DNA from: an uncultured Flavobacteriales bacterium
GTDB lineage: Bacteria > Bacteroidota > Bacteroidia > Flavobacteriales_E > Vicingaceae
Length of the DNA: 64,000 nucleotides
NCBI GenBank assembly: GCA_937901255.1
Contig: CALCHN010000047.1
Location: 7,149 to 71,148 of the forward strand
Direction of reading: 5' to 3'
This document shows, in pieces, positions 8,414 through 16,805 of this stretch (positions are counted from its first letter, which is position 1; the number at the start of each line of letters is the position of its first letter). Made by a program: the position numbers and the translations under genes. The notes beneath the pieces were generated by a model. It did not search any database and was not told where the DNA came from. It saw only the letters and a program-made list of their open reading frames with translations.

Positions 8414-8556
8414 AGCCTCCCCAGCCCCTCCGGAGGAGGGGCTACTTAGAGAGCTGAAAAATATGAAATGAAAAAATAAAATAAAATAAAATAAAATAAC
8501 TAATAATAAATAATAAATCGCTATCCAACTTCCCCCTTCGGGGGATTGAGGGGGCT
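8414..8556 (+). repeat. REPIN-like palindromic doublet B, with AAAAT microsatellite
   Basis: This 143-bp element begins at the base after the permease stop codon and ends 19 bp before the adaptor start. The left end AGCCTCCCCAGCCCCTCCGG and right end CTTCCCCCTTCGGGGGATTG match doublet A. The extra length is a run of AAAAT/ATAAA units near 8470-8515. The shared core includes AATAAATCGCTATCCAACTT. Confidence 0.7.
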
Positions 8557-8575
8557 AAACTAAAATACAAAGCAC

Positions 8576-9694
8576 ATGAAAAAAATAGTAAAATACTTCT
8601 TAATTGCACTAGTAGTGCTAGGTGTAATTTTCGCTACTTCATTTTTTATTAAATCTAATAGTAAATCTGCTGTTGTTTATGAAACTGAAACACCATTTAA
8701 AACCACTATTGAGAAAAAAACGGTTGCCACAGGAAAAGTTATTCCTGAAGACGAAGTAGAAATTAAACCCCAAATTTCAGGTATCTTAGAAACCATTTTG
8801 GTAAAAGAAGGGGAAAAAATTAATGCCGGAGATTTAATTGCAAAAATTAAAGTTATTCCTAATGAATCTGCTTTAAACAACGCTATCGGAAGAGTTAAAA
8901 ATGCAAAATTCAATTTAGAAAACGCTACGTTAGAATACAATAGAAATAAGCAGCTTTTCGATAAAGAAGTAATCTCTGCACAAGAATTCAACAATATAGA
9001 ACTGAGATTTAACCAAGCCAAGCAAGAACTTAGCAATGCAGAAAACGATTTACAAATTATTCAGCTAGGAACAAGAGATGGTGGAGTTGCCAATACGAAT
9101 ATAAAAGCTACCATTTCAGGAACCATATTAGAAATTCCTGTAAAAAAAGGAGACCAAGTAATTGAAAGTAACAATTTTAATCCTGGAACAACTGTAGCCA
9201 TTATTGCTAATTTAAGCAACATGGTTTTTGAAGGAAAAGTAGATGAAGCTGAAGTTGGTAAATTGAAAAAAGGCATGGATTTAAAAGTAAGTTTAGGAGC
9301 TATAAACGATAAAGAATTTGATGCGAAATTAAGGTTTGTTGCTCCAAAAGGAATTGAAGAACAAGGTGCTGTTCAGTTTAAAATTGAAGCGGATGTATTT
9401 TTAGATTCTGCATTTTTTATTAGAGCAGGTTACAGTGCTAATGCTTCTTTAGTTTTAGATAAAAAAGAAAACGTGTTGGCTATTAGAGAAGCATTATTAC
9501 AATTTGATGTAGAAACAAACGAACCTTATGTTGAAGTGGAAATTGGCGAACAACAGTTTGAAAGAAAAAATGTAAAGCTCGGAATTTCAGATGGTATTAA
9601 TGTGGAAATTTTATCGGGAATTACGGCTAATGACAAGGTAAAAGTTTGGAGCATTACCCAACCAACTAAAATAAATAGTAAACCTAACAGATGA
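8576..9694 (+). CDS. Efflux adaptor (HlyD/MacA-type periplasmic membrane-fusion protein)
   Basis: A 372-residue protein with an N-terminal membrane anchor (VKYFLIALVVLGVIFATSFF, about 5-25). Next come the beta-barrel and lipoyl half-motifs (ATGKVIPEDEVEIKPQISG; ISGTILEIPVKKGDQV), a coiled-coil hairpin rich in charged residues (about 100-160), and the membrane-proximal barrel. This is the standard MacA/AcrA-type adaptor that bridges the inner-membrane permeases to a TolC-like channel. It is the fourth gene of the operon, and its stop codon overlaps the next start (ATGA), so the TolC-like partner is translationally coupled. Confidence 0.92.
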   Translation: MKKIVKYFLIALVVLGVIFATSFFIKSNSKSAVVYETETPFKTTIEKKTVATGKVIPEDEVEIKPQISGILETILVKEGEKINAGDLIAKIKVIPNESALNNAIGRVKNAKFNLENATLEYNRNKQLFDKEVISAQEFNNIELRFNQAKQELSNAENDLQIIQLGTRDGGVANTNIKATISGTILEIPVKKGDQVIESNNFNPGTTVAIIANLSNMVFEGKVDEAEVGKLKKGMDLKVSLGAINDKEFDAKLRFVAPKGIEEQGAVQFKIEADVFLDSAFFIRAGYSANASLVLDKKENVLAIREALLQFDVETNEPYVEVEIGEQQFERKNVKLGISDGINVEILSGITANDKVKVWSITQPTKINSKPNR

Positions 9695-11043
9695 TAATTA
9701 TGCAATTCAAAAAAATATTTATAGCTTTTATTTTCATTGCTTTTCAATCGAGTTTATTTGCTCAAGATACAGTAGAAAATAAAGTGTGGACGCTAAAAGA
9801 ATGTGTTGATTATGCGTTGGAAAACAATATCTCCATTAAGCAATCGGAGTTAGATAAACTCAACCAATACCAAGATGTAAAAAATGCACGAGGAAATTTT
9901 TTGCCTAACTTAAATGCTTCTGCTTCTCAATCGTTTAACTTTGGTTCTTCTATTGACGCAACAGGTTCTAGGGTTTCTGCTGATTACAGATCTAACAATT
10001 ACAGCTTAAATTCTAATTTGGTGTTGTTTGATGGTTTTGCCAATATTTATACGTTAAACCAAGCTCAAATAAATGTTGCTGTACAAGAAGCAAATATCAC
10101 AAAAATGAAAAACGACATTTCCTTAAATGTTGTAAATGCTTATTTGCAGGTTCTATTTGCCAAAGAGCAGATTAAAATAGCTCAATTTCAGGTTGATATT
10201 AGCACAACAGAAGTAGATAGGATTACCAGTTTAGTTGATGCAGGCTTAGCTCCCAAAGGAGACTTATTAAACATTAAAGCTACTTTAGGTAGCGATGAAC
10301 AAACCTTAATTGATGCTCAGAATAATTTTGATATGGCTACACTTAGGTTGGCTCAATTGTTACAACTCCCTGAAGGAACAATAGCAATTGAAGAAATTGA
10401 ATTAAAAGACCCTAACAACAGTATCATTGCCAATGAATCAACAGTAATTTATGAGAAAGCTGCTATTTCTTTTCCTGAGATAAAAGCTGCAGAACTTACT
10501 ATTGAAAGTGCCGAAAAAGGTGTGAAAATTTCAAAAGCAAATTATTTACCTTCACTTTCGTTTAACTACAGTTTAAGTACGGTATATCAGCACAGACAAG
10601 GCTATCCGGATTTTTTTCCACATAATGAACAATTGGATAATAATCTTGGACATTTTTTAGGCTTATCTTTAAACATCCCCATATTTAATAGGTTTCAGTT
10701 TAGAACATCTGTAACCCGAGCAGAAATAAATATGGAAAGAGCAAAAAACAATTTAGAAAGTGAAAAGCTACGATTAAGAGAATCTGTGCAAATTGCTTAT
10801 ACAGATGCTAAGTCAGCTTCTAAATCGTTTGAAGCATCTAAAAAATCTGTTGAAGCACAAAATGAAGCTTTTAAATATGCTCAAGAAAGATTTCAGGTGG
10901 GTAATATGAATGCTTTTGATTTTAACCAAACCAAAAATAGGTTATTTACTGCTGAATCTCAATTATTGAGATCTAAATATGATTATACTTTCAAACTAAA
11001 AGTGTTAGAGTTTTATTACGGAGTTCCTTTTGTAGCAGAATAA
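9691..11043 (+). CDS. TolC-family outer-membrane efflux protein
   Basis: About 450 residues with a signal peptide (MQFKKIFIAFIFIAFQSSLFA, cleaved before QDT). The two tandem outer-membrane-efflux repeats carry long coiled coils (about 40-220 and 250-440), as in TolC/CusC. The first start, ATG 9691, overlaps the adaptor stop; a second ATG at 9700 gives a cleaner signal peptide and may be the real one. It would trimerise to form the exit duct of the tripartite pump encoded by the preceding genes. This is the last gene of the operon; a separate promoter box (TAACTTTG, 11069-11076) begins the next unit. Confidence 0.93.
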   Translation: MIIMQFKKIFIAFIFIAFQSSLFAQDTVENKVWTLKECVDYALENNISIKQSELDKLNQYQDVKNARGNFLPNLNASASQSFNFGSSIDATGSRVSADYRSNNYSLNSNLVLFDGFANIYTLNQAQINVAVQEANITKMKNDISLNVVNAYLQVLFAKEQIKIAQFQVDISTTEVDRITSLVDAGLAPKGDLLNIKATLGSDEQTLIDAQNNFDMATLRLAQLLQLPEGTIAIEEIELKDPNNSIIANESTVIYEKAAISFPEIKAAELTIESAEKGVKISKANYLPSLSFNYSLSTVYQHRQGYPDFFPHNEQLDNNLGHFLGLSLNIPIFNRFQFRTSVTRAEINMERAKNNLESEKLRLRESVQIAYTDAKSASKSFEASKKSVEAQNEAFKYAQERFQVGNMNAFDFNQTKNRLFTAESQLLRSKYDYTFKLKVLEFYYGVPFVAE

Positions 11044-11068
11044 TCAAACTCAAGTTAGGTAGTTTTGG

Positions 11069-11076
11069 TAACTTTG
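11069..11076 (+). promoter_or_regulatory. -7 promoter box for the DUF493 gene
   Basis: TAACTTTG matches TAnnTTTG exactly, 18 bp before the ATG at 11095. The implied leader is about 12 nt. No good -33 element is visible. Confidence 0.4.
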
Positions 11077-11094
11077 TCTTTCTAAAAAATACAA

Positions 11095-11379
11095 ATGGAC
11101 AAAAAAGAAAAAGAAACATTTTACAATAATCTAAAAAGCAAATTAGAAGAGCAATTTAGCTGGCCGAGTGTTTACATGTTTAAGTTTATCATTCCTGCCG
11201 ATAATCATAAGTTAGCGTTGGTAGAGGCGTTGTTTGGCAAAGAAGCTGAAGTGCTTACCCGACAATCGAAAACAAACAAGTTTATTAGCGTTACTGCAAA
11301 GGAAATGATGATAAACCCCGATGAAATTATTGAGGTGTATAAAAAAGCGGAAAAAATTGAGGGAATAATTTCTCTTTAA
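11095..11379 (+). CDS. DUF493 (YbeD-like) family protein
   Basis: A 94-residue cytosolic protein with the DUF493 pattern: an N-terminal helix (KKEKETFYNNLKSKLEEQF), the strand WPSVYMFKFIIPADN, a helix LALVEALF, a strand TRQSKTNKFISVTAKEMM, and a final helix. The ACT-like alpha/beta fold is conserved across bacteria but has no settled biochemical role; regulation by small-molecule binding has been suggested by fold only. It converges with the FNR-like regulator gene 14 bp downstream, so the two genes probably share a short termination region. Confidence 0.8.
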   Translation: MDKKEKETFYNNLKSKLEEQFSWPSVYMFKFIIPADNHKLALVEALFGKEAEVLTRQSKTNKFISVTAKEMMINPDEIIEVYKKAEKIEGIISL

Positions 11380-11393
11380 ACAACTTCAGGTAA

Positions 11394-12104
11394 TTATTCA
11401 AAAACATTTGCCACTCTTGTTAAACCAGGAATATTAAGTAGTTTAATATTTCTACCTTCAACGGCAATGAGCTTGTCTTTTTTAAATTCTGATAATAACC
11501 TGATAACCGATTCTGTTGCAGTACCAACAATGTTTGCTAATTCTTCTCTTGATAATTTTACCTGAATATTTTTTTCTTCATCCATATCAAAAGTATCTTT
11601 AAGAATTAAAAGTGTTTCTGCAAGCCTTTCTCTTACTGGTTTTTGAGCTAAATCGGTAATTATTTTTGCAGCTTCTCCTAACTCATGACTCAACATCTTT
11701 AAAAACTTAAAGTTGAAGTTAGGGTTTTGAGTTATCATAGAAAAAATTTGGTCTCTGGGTATAAAGCAAATAGTAGTATCATCTTCAAGTGCAGCGGCAG
11801 AAGCAGACAATGGTTCCTCGCTTAGCAAAGCTCTATAACCAACTACATCTCCTGGTTTTGCAAAACGAATTATTTGCTCTTTCCCTTCAGCACCTATCTG
11901 AAAAAGCTTTACCTTTCCTTTGTTAATGCAGTAAATTCCATTTGTTCTATTTCCTTCATGAAAAACTACTTGTCCTTTATTGTAAAAATTACACCCTTTG
12001 CTATTATCAATTTCTTCAACTTGTTCGTTGTTTAATGCACAAAAAACAGACAAATGCTTTGTTCCACAGGTTTTACAACTAGGAAATTCTTTTTGATTCT
12101 TCAT
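11394..12104 (-). CDS. Crp/Fnr-family transcription regulator with FNR-like cysteines
   Basis: The 236-residue protein has a cyclic-nucleotide-binding-type beta-roll (about 40-140, GQVVFHEGNRTNGIYCINKG) and a C-terminal winged helix (LSREELANIVGTATESVIRLLSEF, recognition helix about 190-212). Cysteines at C10, C13, C22 and in TIC-FIP, equivalent to VC-EIP of E. coli FNR, suggest an oxygen-sensing 4Fe-4S cluster. The third N-terminal Cys is three residues later than in FNR, giving CX2CX8C instead of CX2CX5C. It likely controls genes for low oxygen or redox stress; no target site is identified here. The divergent neighbour is a cold-shock gene 191 bp away. Confidence 0.88.
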   Translation of the reverse strand: MKNQKEFPSCKTCGTKHLSVFCALNNEQVEEIDNSKGCNFYNKGQVVFHEGNRTNGIYCINKGKVKLFQIGAEGKEQIIRFAKPGDVVGYRALLSEEPLSASAAALEDDTTICFIPRDQIFSMITQNPNFNFKFLKMLSHELGEAAKIITDLAQKPVRERLAETLLILKDTFDMDEEKNIQVKLSREELANIVGTATESVIRLLSEFKKDKLIAVEGRNIKLLNIPGLTRVANVFE

Positions 12105-12295
12105 TTAAAAATGTACTAAAATTTTTACAAAGATAAAAAATTAGCTGATGAATGTCATGTTTTAACTTAAAGAATATTTTTATAAGTGTTTCTAATTCAA
12201 CAAAAAAATTAATTTATCACCAATACCGTTCTTACTTCTAACATTTTTTTACTACCTTAGTCAATAATTCTATTAACCAAACCATATCATAACCT

Positions 12296-12487
12296 ATGAA
12301 AACTGGCATTGTAAAATTTTTCAATCAGCTTAAAGGTTTTGGCTTTATTAAAGACCAAGAAACAGGCGAAGAATATTTTGTTCATGAAAAAGGACTTCTT
12401 GAAAAAATTGTTGATGAAGATACTGTTACATTCGAGTTAAGAGAAGGAAAAAAAGGACTTAATGCCTTTAATGTAAAGAAAAAGTAA
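12296..12487 (+). CDS. Cold-shock domain protein (CspA family)
   Basis: A complete 63-residue cold-shock domain: MKTGIVKFFNQLKGFGFIKD contains RNP1 (KGFGFI), and EYFVHE is RNP2. Such proteins bind single-stranded RNA or DNA and melt RNA structure. Compared with CspA it lacks one aromatic of RNP1 (KGFGFI is the normal variant), and it ends with the basic tail NVKKK. It precedes the ettA gene by 77 bp in the same direction and may be co-expressed with it, which would place two translation-related factors together. Confidence 0.93.
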   Translation: MKTGIVKFFNQLKGFGFIKDQETGEEYFVHEKGLLEKIVDEDTVTFELREGKKGLNAFNVKKK

Positions 12488-12564
12488 GTAAAATAAATTT
12501 CGCTTAATCACTAGTTTATATTGCCCCAAAATAGTGATATTTGCATAAAAATATAGTTACAATT

Positions 12565-14250
12565 ATGAGTGATGATAAAAAAGTAATCTTTTCGATGAAT
12601 AAGGTCGGAAAGACATTACCAAACGGAAAAGTTATATTAAAAGACATCTATTTATCCTTTTTTTATGGAGCCAAAATAGGAATTATTGGTCTTAATGGTT
12701 CAGGGAAATCTACCGTAATGAAAATTATTGCAGGAGTAGAAAAATCTTATCAAGGAGATGTTACATTTTCTCCAGGTTATACCGTTGGGTATTTAGAGCA
12801 AGAACCTCAACTTGATGAAACAAAAACAGTAAAAGAAATAGTTCAAGAAGGAGCTCAAGAAACCATTGATGTACTTAATGAGTATGAGTTAGTAAACAAT
12901 AGCTTTGGCGACCCAGAAGTATATGAAAACCCTGAAAAGATGGAAGCTGCAATGAAAAGACAAGCAGAACTTCAGGATAAAATTGATGCCCTTAATGCTT
13001 GGGAACTTGATGCTAAACTTGCTAGAGCAATGGATGCGTTAAACTGCCCACCAGAAGATGCTTCAATAGCCAACCTTTCGGGAGGTGAAAAAAGAAGAGT
13101 TGCTCTATGCAGATTACTACTAAAACAACCAGATATATTATTACTTGATGAGCCAACCAACCACTTAGATACAGAAAGTGTGTATTGGTTAGAACAACAC
13201 TTACAACAATATCCGGGAACGGTTATAGCCATTACCCACGACAGGTATTTCTTAGATAATGTTGCCGGTTGGATATTAGAATTAGATAGAGGTCATGGTA
13301 TTCCTTGGAAAGGAAATTACTCTTCTTGGTTAGAACAAAAATCTAACAGATTGGCTCAGGAAGAAAAAACCGAAAGTAAAAGAAGAAAAACTCTTGAGCG
13401 TGAGTTAGAGTGGACAAGAATGAACGCAAAAGGAAGACAAACAAAATCTAAAGCCAGGTTAAGTAACTACGATAAATTATTAAGCGAAGGAACTTCAGAA
13501 AAAGAAGCTAAACTAGAGCTTTTTATTCCTAACGGACCACGTTTAGGAAATGAAGTTATTGAAGCGATAAACATCTCAAAATCTTTTGGTGATAACATTT
13601 TATACGAAAATCTTTCTTTTAAATTACCTCCTGCAAGTATAGTTGGAATTATTGGTCCAAACGGAGCAGGTAAAACAACACTTTTTAGGTTAATTATGGG
13701 AGAAGAACAACCTGATACAGGAGAATTTAAAGTTGGCGAAACCGTTAAAATTGGTTATGTTGATCAATCTCACAAAGATTTATTAGACGATAAAACAATT
13801 TTTGAAGTATTCTCAGGAGGAACAGAAATGATGGAGTTTGGAGGAAAAACCATTAACTCCAGAGCTTATTTATCTCGCTTTAATTTTGCAGGTTCCGACC
13901 AAAACAAAAAAGTGGGCAACCTATCGGGAGGAGAAAGAAACCGACTTCACTTAGCCATGGCAATTAAAGAAGAAGCAAACGTTTTGTTATTGGATGAGCC
14001 AACCAACGATTTAGATGTAAATGCCATAAGAGCCTTAGAAGAAGGTATAGAAAACTTTGGAGGTTCGGCAGTAATTATTTCTCACGACAGATGGTTTTTA
14101 GATAGAGTTTGTACACATATATTAGCATTTGAAGGAAATGCCCAAGTATATTTCTTTGAAGGTTCTTATTCTGATTATGAAGAAAACAGAAGAAAACGTT
14201 TAGGAAATGAACCACAACGCTTTAAATACAAAAAATTGGTAAAATCTTGA
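12565..14250 (+). CDS. ettA: Energy-dependent translational throttle protein EttA (ABC-F)
   Basis: A 561-residue ABC-F protein with two ABC domains: Walker A GLNGSGKST (about 42) and GPNGAGKTT (about 350), signatures LSGGEKRRVALCRLLL and LSGGERNRLHLAMAI, and Walker B LLLDEPTNHLD and LLLDEPTNDLD. The linker has the EttA arm/PtIM segment (EWTRMNAKGRQTKSKARL). EttA binds the ribosomal E site and gates the first peptide bond according to the ATP/ADP ratio. The ATG at 12565 gives MSDDKKVIFSMNKVGK, the conserved EttA start; the in-frame TTG at 12541 would add 8 residues with no homology. There are no membrane segments. Confidence 0.95.
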   Translation: MSDDKKVIFSMNKVGKTLPNGKVILKDIYLSFFYGAKIGIIGLNGSGKSTVMKIIAGVEKSYQGDVTFSPGYTVGYLEQEPQLDETKTVKEIVQEGAQETIDVLNEYELVNNSFGDPEVYENPEKMEAAMKRQAELQDKIDALNAWELDAKLARAMDALNCPPEDASIANLSGGEKRRVALCRLLLKQPDILLLDEPTNHLDTESVYWLEQHLQQYPGTVIAITHDRYFLDNVAGWILELDRGHGIPWKGNYSSWLEQKSNRLAQEEKTESKRRKTLERELEWTRMNAKGRQTKSKARLSNYDKLLSEGTSEKEAKLELFIPNGPRLGNEVIEAINISKSFGDNILYENLSFKLPPASIVGIIGPNGAGKTTLFRLIMGEEQPDTGEFKVGETVKIGYVDQSHKDLLDDKTIFEVFSGGTEMMEFGGKTINSRAYLSRFNFAGSDQNKKVGNLSGGERNRLHLAMAIKEEANVLLLDEPTNDLDVNAIRALEEGIENFGGSAVIISHDRWFLDRVCTHILAFEGNAQVYFFEGSYSDYEENRRKRLGNEPQRFKYKKLVKS

Positions 14251-14314
14251 TGATTTGCAACCAAATAACTAATTTTAGAGTCTGTAAATTTAGTATTTAG
14301 TCAAATTAATTATC

Positions 14315-16675
14315 ATGATAAAAAAAGTATTATTTAGTGCAATTTTATTTTTTGCAGCCATTAACATTAATGCTCAATTAGTTGTAAACACAGGAACAAT
14401 GACTCCAACACAATATGTTCAAAATGTATTGGTTGGAGCAGGTGTTACAGTTTCCAATGTAACTTTTACTGGTGCTTCTACTCAAATTGGAGACTTTGAT
14501 GGAACAAACACCTTTATAGGAATAAACGAAGGATTAGTTTTATCTAGCGGTACTGTTGTAACAGCAATTGGCCCTAACAATAGTGGTAGTGCTGGTACGG
14601 GTATGTCTGGGAATGGAGATGTTGATTTAACCACCATTGCTGGAATAACTACTTATGATGCAGCTGTATTGGAATTTGACTTTATCCCTGTAGGAGATAG
14701 TATTAAATTCAATTATGTATTTGGTTCGGAAGAGTACTTAGAATTTGTAAATTTAGGTGTAAATGATGCGTTTGGTTTCTTTCTAAGTGGTCCTGGCATT
14801 ACTGGTCCTTATACCAATTCAGCAGTAAACTTAGCTCTAATACCCAACACTACAACTCCAGTTACTATTGACAACGTTAATAATATGAGCAACTCTACAT
14901 ATTATGTTGTAAACGGTACTGGCTCTAATGCTCCATACAACACTAACCCACAACACATTCAATACGATGGACATACAGTTGTTTTAACTGCTCAAGCTCA
15001 AGTTGTTTGCGGACAAACATATCATTTAAAAATAGCTATTGCTGATGCTGGTGATGGCGTATATGATTCTGGGGTATTTTTAGAAGGAGGAAGTTTAACT
15101 TCTACTGGTGTAGATATAAATATCGTTACCGCAACTGGTGATTCTACTATTATTGAAGGATGTGCTGATGCAGATATTTGTTTTACAAGAATTGATACAA
15201 CCGGTATGGATACTGTACCTTTATTTATGACTGGACTTGCTACTAATGGTGTTGATTATAATATGCTACCCGACACCATTTATTTTCAGCCTGGTCAAAG
15301 TTCTATTTGCTTTACTATAACTCCTGTAGCTGACGGAACAAATGAAGGAATGGAAGATATTATTATAACAGCTCAAACTATTAATGTTTGTGGCGATACC
15401 GTTCTAACCACAGGAACGATATTTATAGTTGATGCTCCCGATATAAATATTACAACAAACGACCTTATTCTTAATTGCCCTACAAGTGGTCTTACTATAA
15501 ATTCATCCGCTTCTGGAGGATTGGCTCCCTACGATTTTACTTGGGTAAATATGAATGGAGATACTTTAGGAAGTTCTCAAAATTTAAACACACCTGTAAA
15601 CCAAACTGACACATTTATTGTTATTGTTACCGACAGTTGTAATTTAACTACTGCATACGACACGGTTGTAATTACAATAGCCACAACACCAATGACTGTT
15701 TCTGCTGGTAATGACATTACACTAAACTGCCCTGGACAAACGCCTACTTTAATTAGTACAGTTAATGGTGGTAGTCCTAGCTATACTTTTAATTGGACTC
15801 CAGGAAATGTGAACACTCCTAATTATTCACCTACTGTAAACCAAACTACAACTTACGTTTTACAAGTTACAGACGCATGTAACGTTTCAGTTTATGACAC
15901 TGTTACCGTCTTTTTAAATTACACTCCTTTACAAATAACTGGTAATTCAGGAGATAGCATATTAAACTGTGTAGGAAACGACCATTTTATTGACATATAC
16001 ACCATAGCCACAAATGGAACAGCTCCATATACTTTTTCATGGAGCAATTCAAGTAGCGATAGTGTGGTTAATGTTAATGTAACCACTCCTACAACTTATT
16101 ATGTTACTGTTACTGATGCTTGTAATTTTAGTGTAAATGATACCATCAACTTCACTTTTGCACCTTACACACCAATGAGTGTTGGTATTGCTGCTACAGA
16201 TAGTATATGCATAGGTTCAACAACTACTTTAACCGCAATTGTAAATGATGGTTATCCACCATATTCTTACTACTGGAGTGATGGAATATCTTTTTCAGGA
16301 AATGGAAATCCTTCCGATTATACAACCTTAATTGGAGGTACACAAGTAATTACCTTATCAGTTACAGATCAATGTAATGTTACAGAACAAACTACACATA
16401 CAATTGAAGCCATAGCCTGTGAAATTACTATCCCTAACGTATTTACGCCTAATGGAGATGGAAGTAACGACTATTTAGTTTTTGAAAACCTACAATATTT
16501 TCCAGATAATAAATTAGTAGTGTTTAACCGTTGGGGAAAAAAGGTTTACGAAAAAACAGGTTATCAAAATGATTGGAATGGAGATGGACATAGTGACGGA
16601 ACTTATTTCTACATTTTAGAATTAAATGATTTTAACAATACTATACACAAAGGAACAATTACTATTTTAAGATAA
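14315..16675 (+). CDS. Choice-of-anchor L domain surface protein with T9SS type B sorting domain
   Basis: The 786-residue secreted protein has a signal peptide (MIKKVLFSAILFFAAININAQ) and a choice-of-anchor L domain (about 25-270; ASTQIGDFDGTNTFIGINEG and YVFGSEEYLEFV are typical). A Calx-beta-like segment (about 280-375) is followed by three or four SprB-like/Ig-like repeats that begin with a Cys-Pro strand and end VTDxCN. The C-terminal gliding-associated CTD (IPNVFTPNGDGSNDYLVF...NRWGKKVYE, about 700-786) directs export by T9SS with a PorP/SprF-type partner. The last 176 bp of the gene are about 95% identical to the end of the next gene. The likely role is adhesion or gliding; the ligand is unknown. 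Confidence 0.88.
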   Translation: MIKKVLFSAILFFAAININAQLVVNTGTMTPTQYVQNVLVGAGVTVSNVTFTGASTQIGDFDGTNTFIGINEGLVLSSGTVVTAIGPNNSGSAGTGMSGNGDVDLTTIAGITTYDAAVLEFDFIPVGDSIKFNYVFGSEEYLEFVNLGVNDAFGFFLSGPGITGPYTNSAVNLALIPNTTTPVTIDNVNNMSNSTYYVVNGTGSNAPYNTNPQHIQYDGHTVVLTAQAQVVCGQTYHLKIAIADAGDGVYDSGVFLEGGSLTSTGVDINIVTATGDSTIIEGCADADICFTRIDTTGMDTVPLFMTGLATNGVDYNMLPDTIYFQPGQSSICFTITPVADGTNEGMEDIIITAQTINVCGDTVLTTGTIFIVDAPDINITTNDLILNCPTSGLTINSSASGGLAPYDFTWVNMNGDTLGSSQNLNTPVNQTDTFIVIVTDSCNLTTAYDTVVITIATTPMTVSAGNDITLNCPGQTPTLISTVNGGSPSYTFNWTPGNVNTPNYSPTVNQTTTYVLQVTDACNVSVYDTVTVFLNYTPLQITGNSGDSILNCVGNDHFIDIYTIATNGTAPYTFSWSNSSSDSVVNVNVTTPTTYYVTVTDACNFSVNDTINFTFAPYTPMSVGIAATDSICIGSTTTLTAIVNDGYPPYSYYWSDGISFSGNGNPSDYTTLIGGTQVITLSVTDQCNVTEQTTHTIEAIACEITIPNVFTPNGDGSNDYLVFENLQYFPDNKLVVFNRWGKKVYEKTGYQNDWNGDGHSDGTYFYILELNDFNNTIHKGTITILR
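16500..16675 (+). repeat. Homogenised sorting-domain segment, copy 1
   Basis: Bases 16500-16675 align without gaps to 19351-19526 with only 8 mismatches that I count, including a 91-bp identical run (16520-16610). Both copies end at the stop codon. Identity drops sharply just upstream. Confidence 0.85.
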
Positions 16676-16689
16676 AAACAATATTTGTT

Positions 16690-16727
16690 AAACCTAATTA
16701 TCCTTTAGAGAGGATAATTTGGTTTAT
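16690..16727 (+). terminator. Terminator between the two T9SS cargo genes
   Basis: Stem AAACCTAATTATCC / GGATAATTTGGTTT (one mismatch, 8-nt loop) followed by ATTTTT, 14 bp after the first cargo gene. It suggests the two surface-protein genes are separately transcribed. Confidence 0.75.
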
Positions 16728-16805
16728 TTTTAATAGCTTGCAACTACTTTTCTTTAATCAAAGTCTTACTATCTAATAAAAATAAAAAACTCATAAAATC
16801 AAACA

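Noticed and set aside
8470..8515. AAAAT/ATAAA microsatellite as a phase-variation switch
   Set aside because: It lies between genes within a repeat element and far from any -7 box or reading frame, so length change has no obvious effect.
12541..12564. TTG start for ettA
   Set aside because: The added residues MHKNIVTI have no counterpart in EttA; ATG 12565 gives the normal start.
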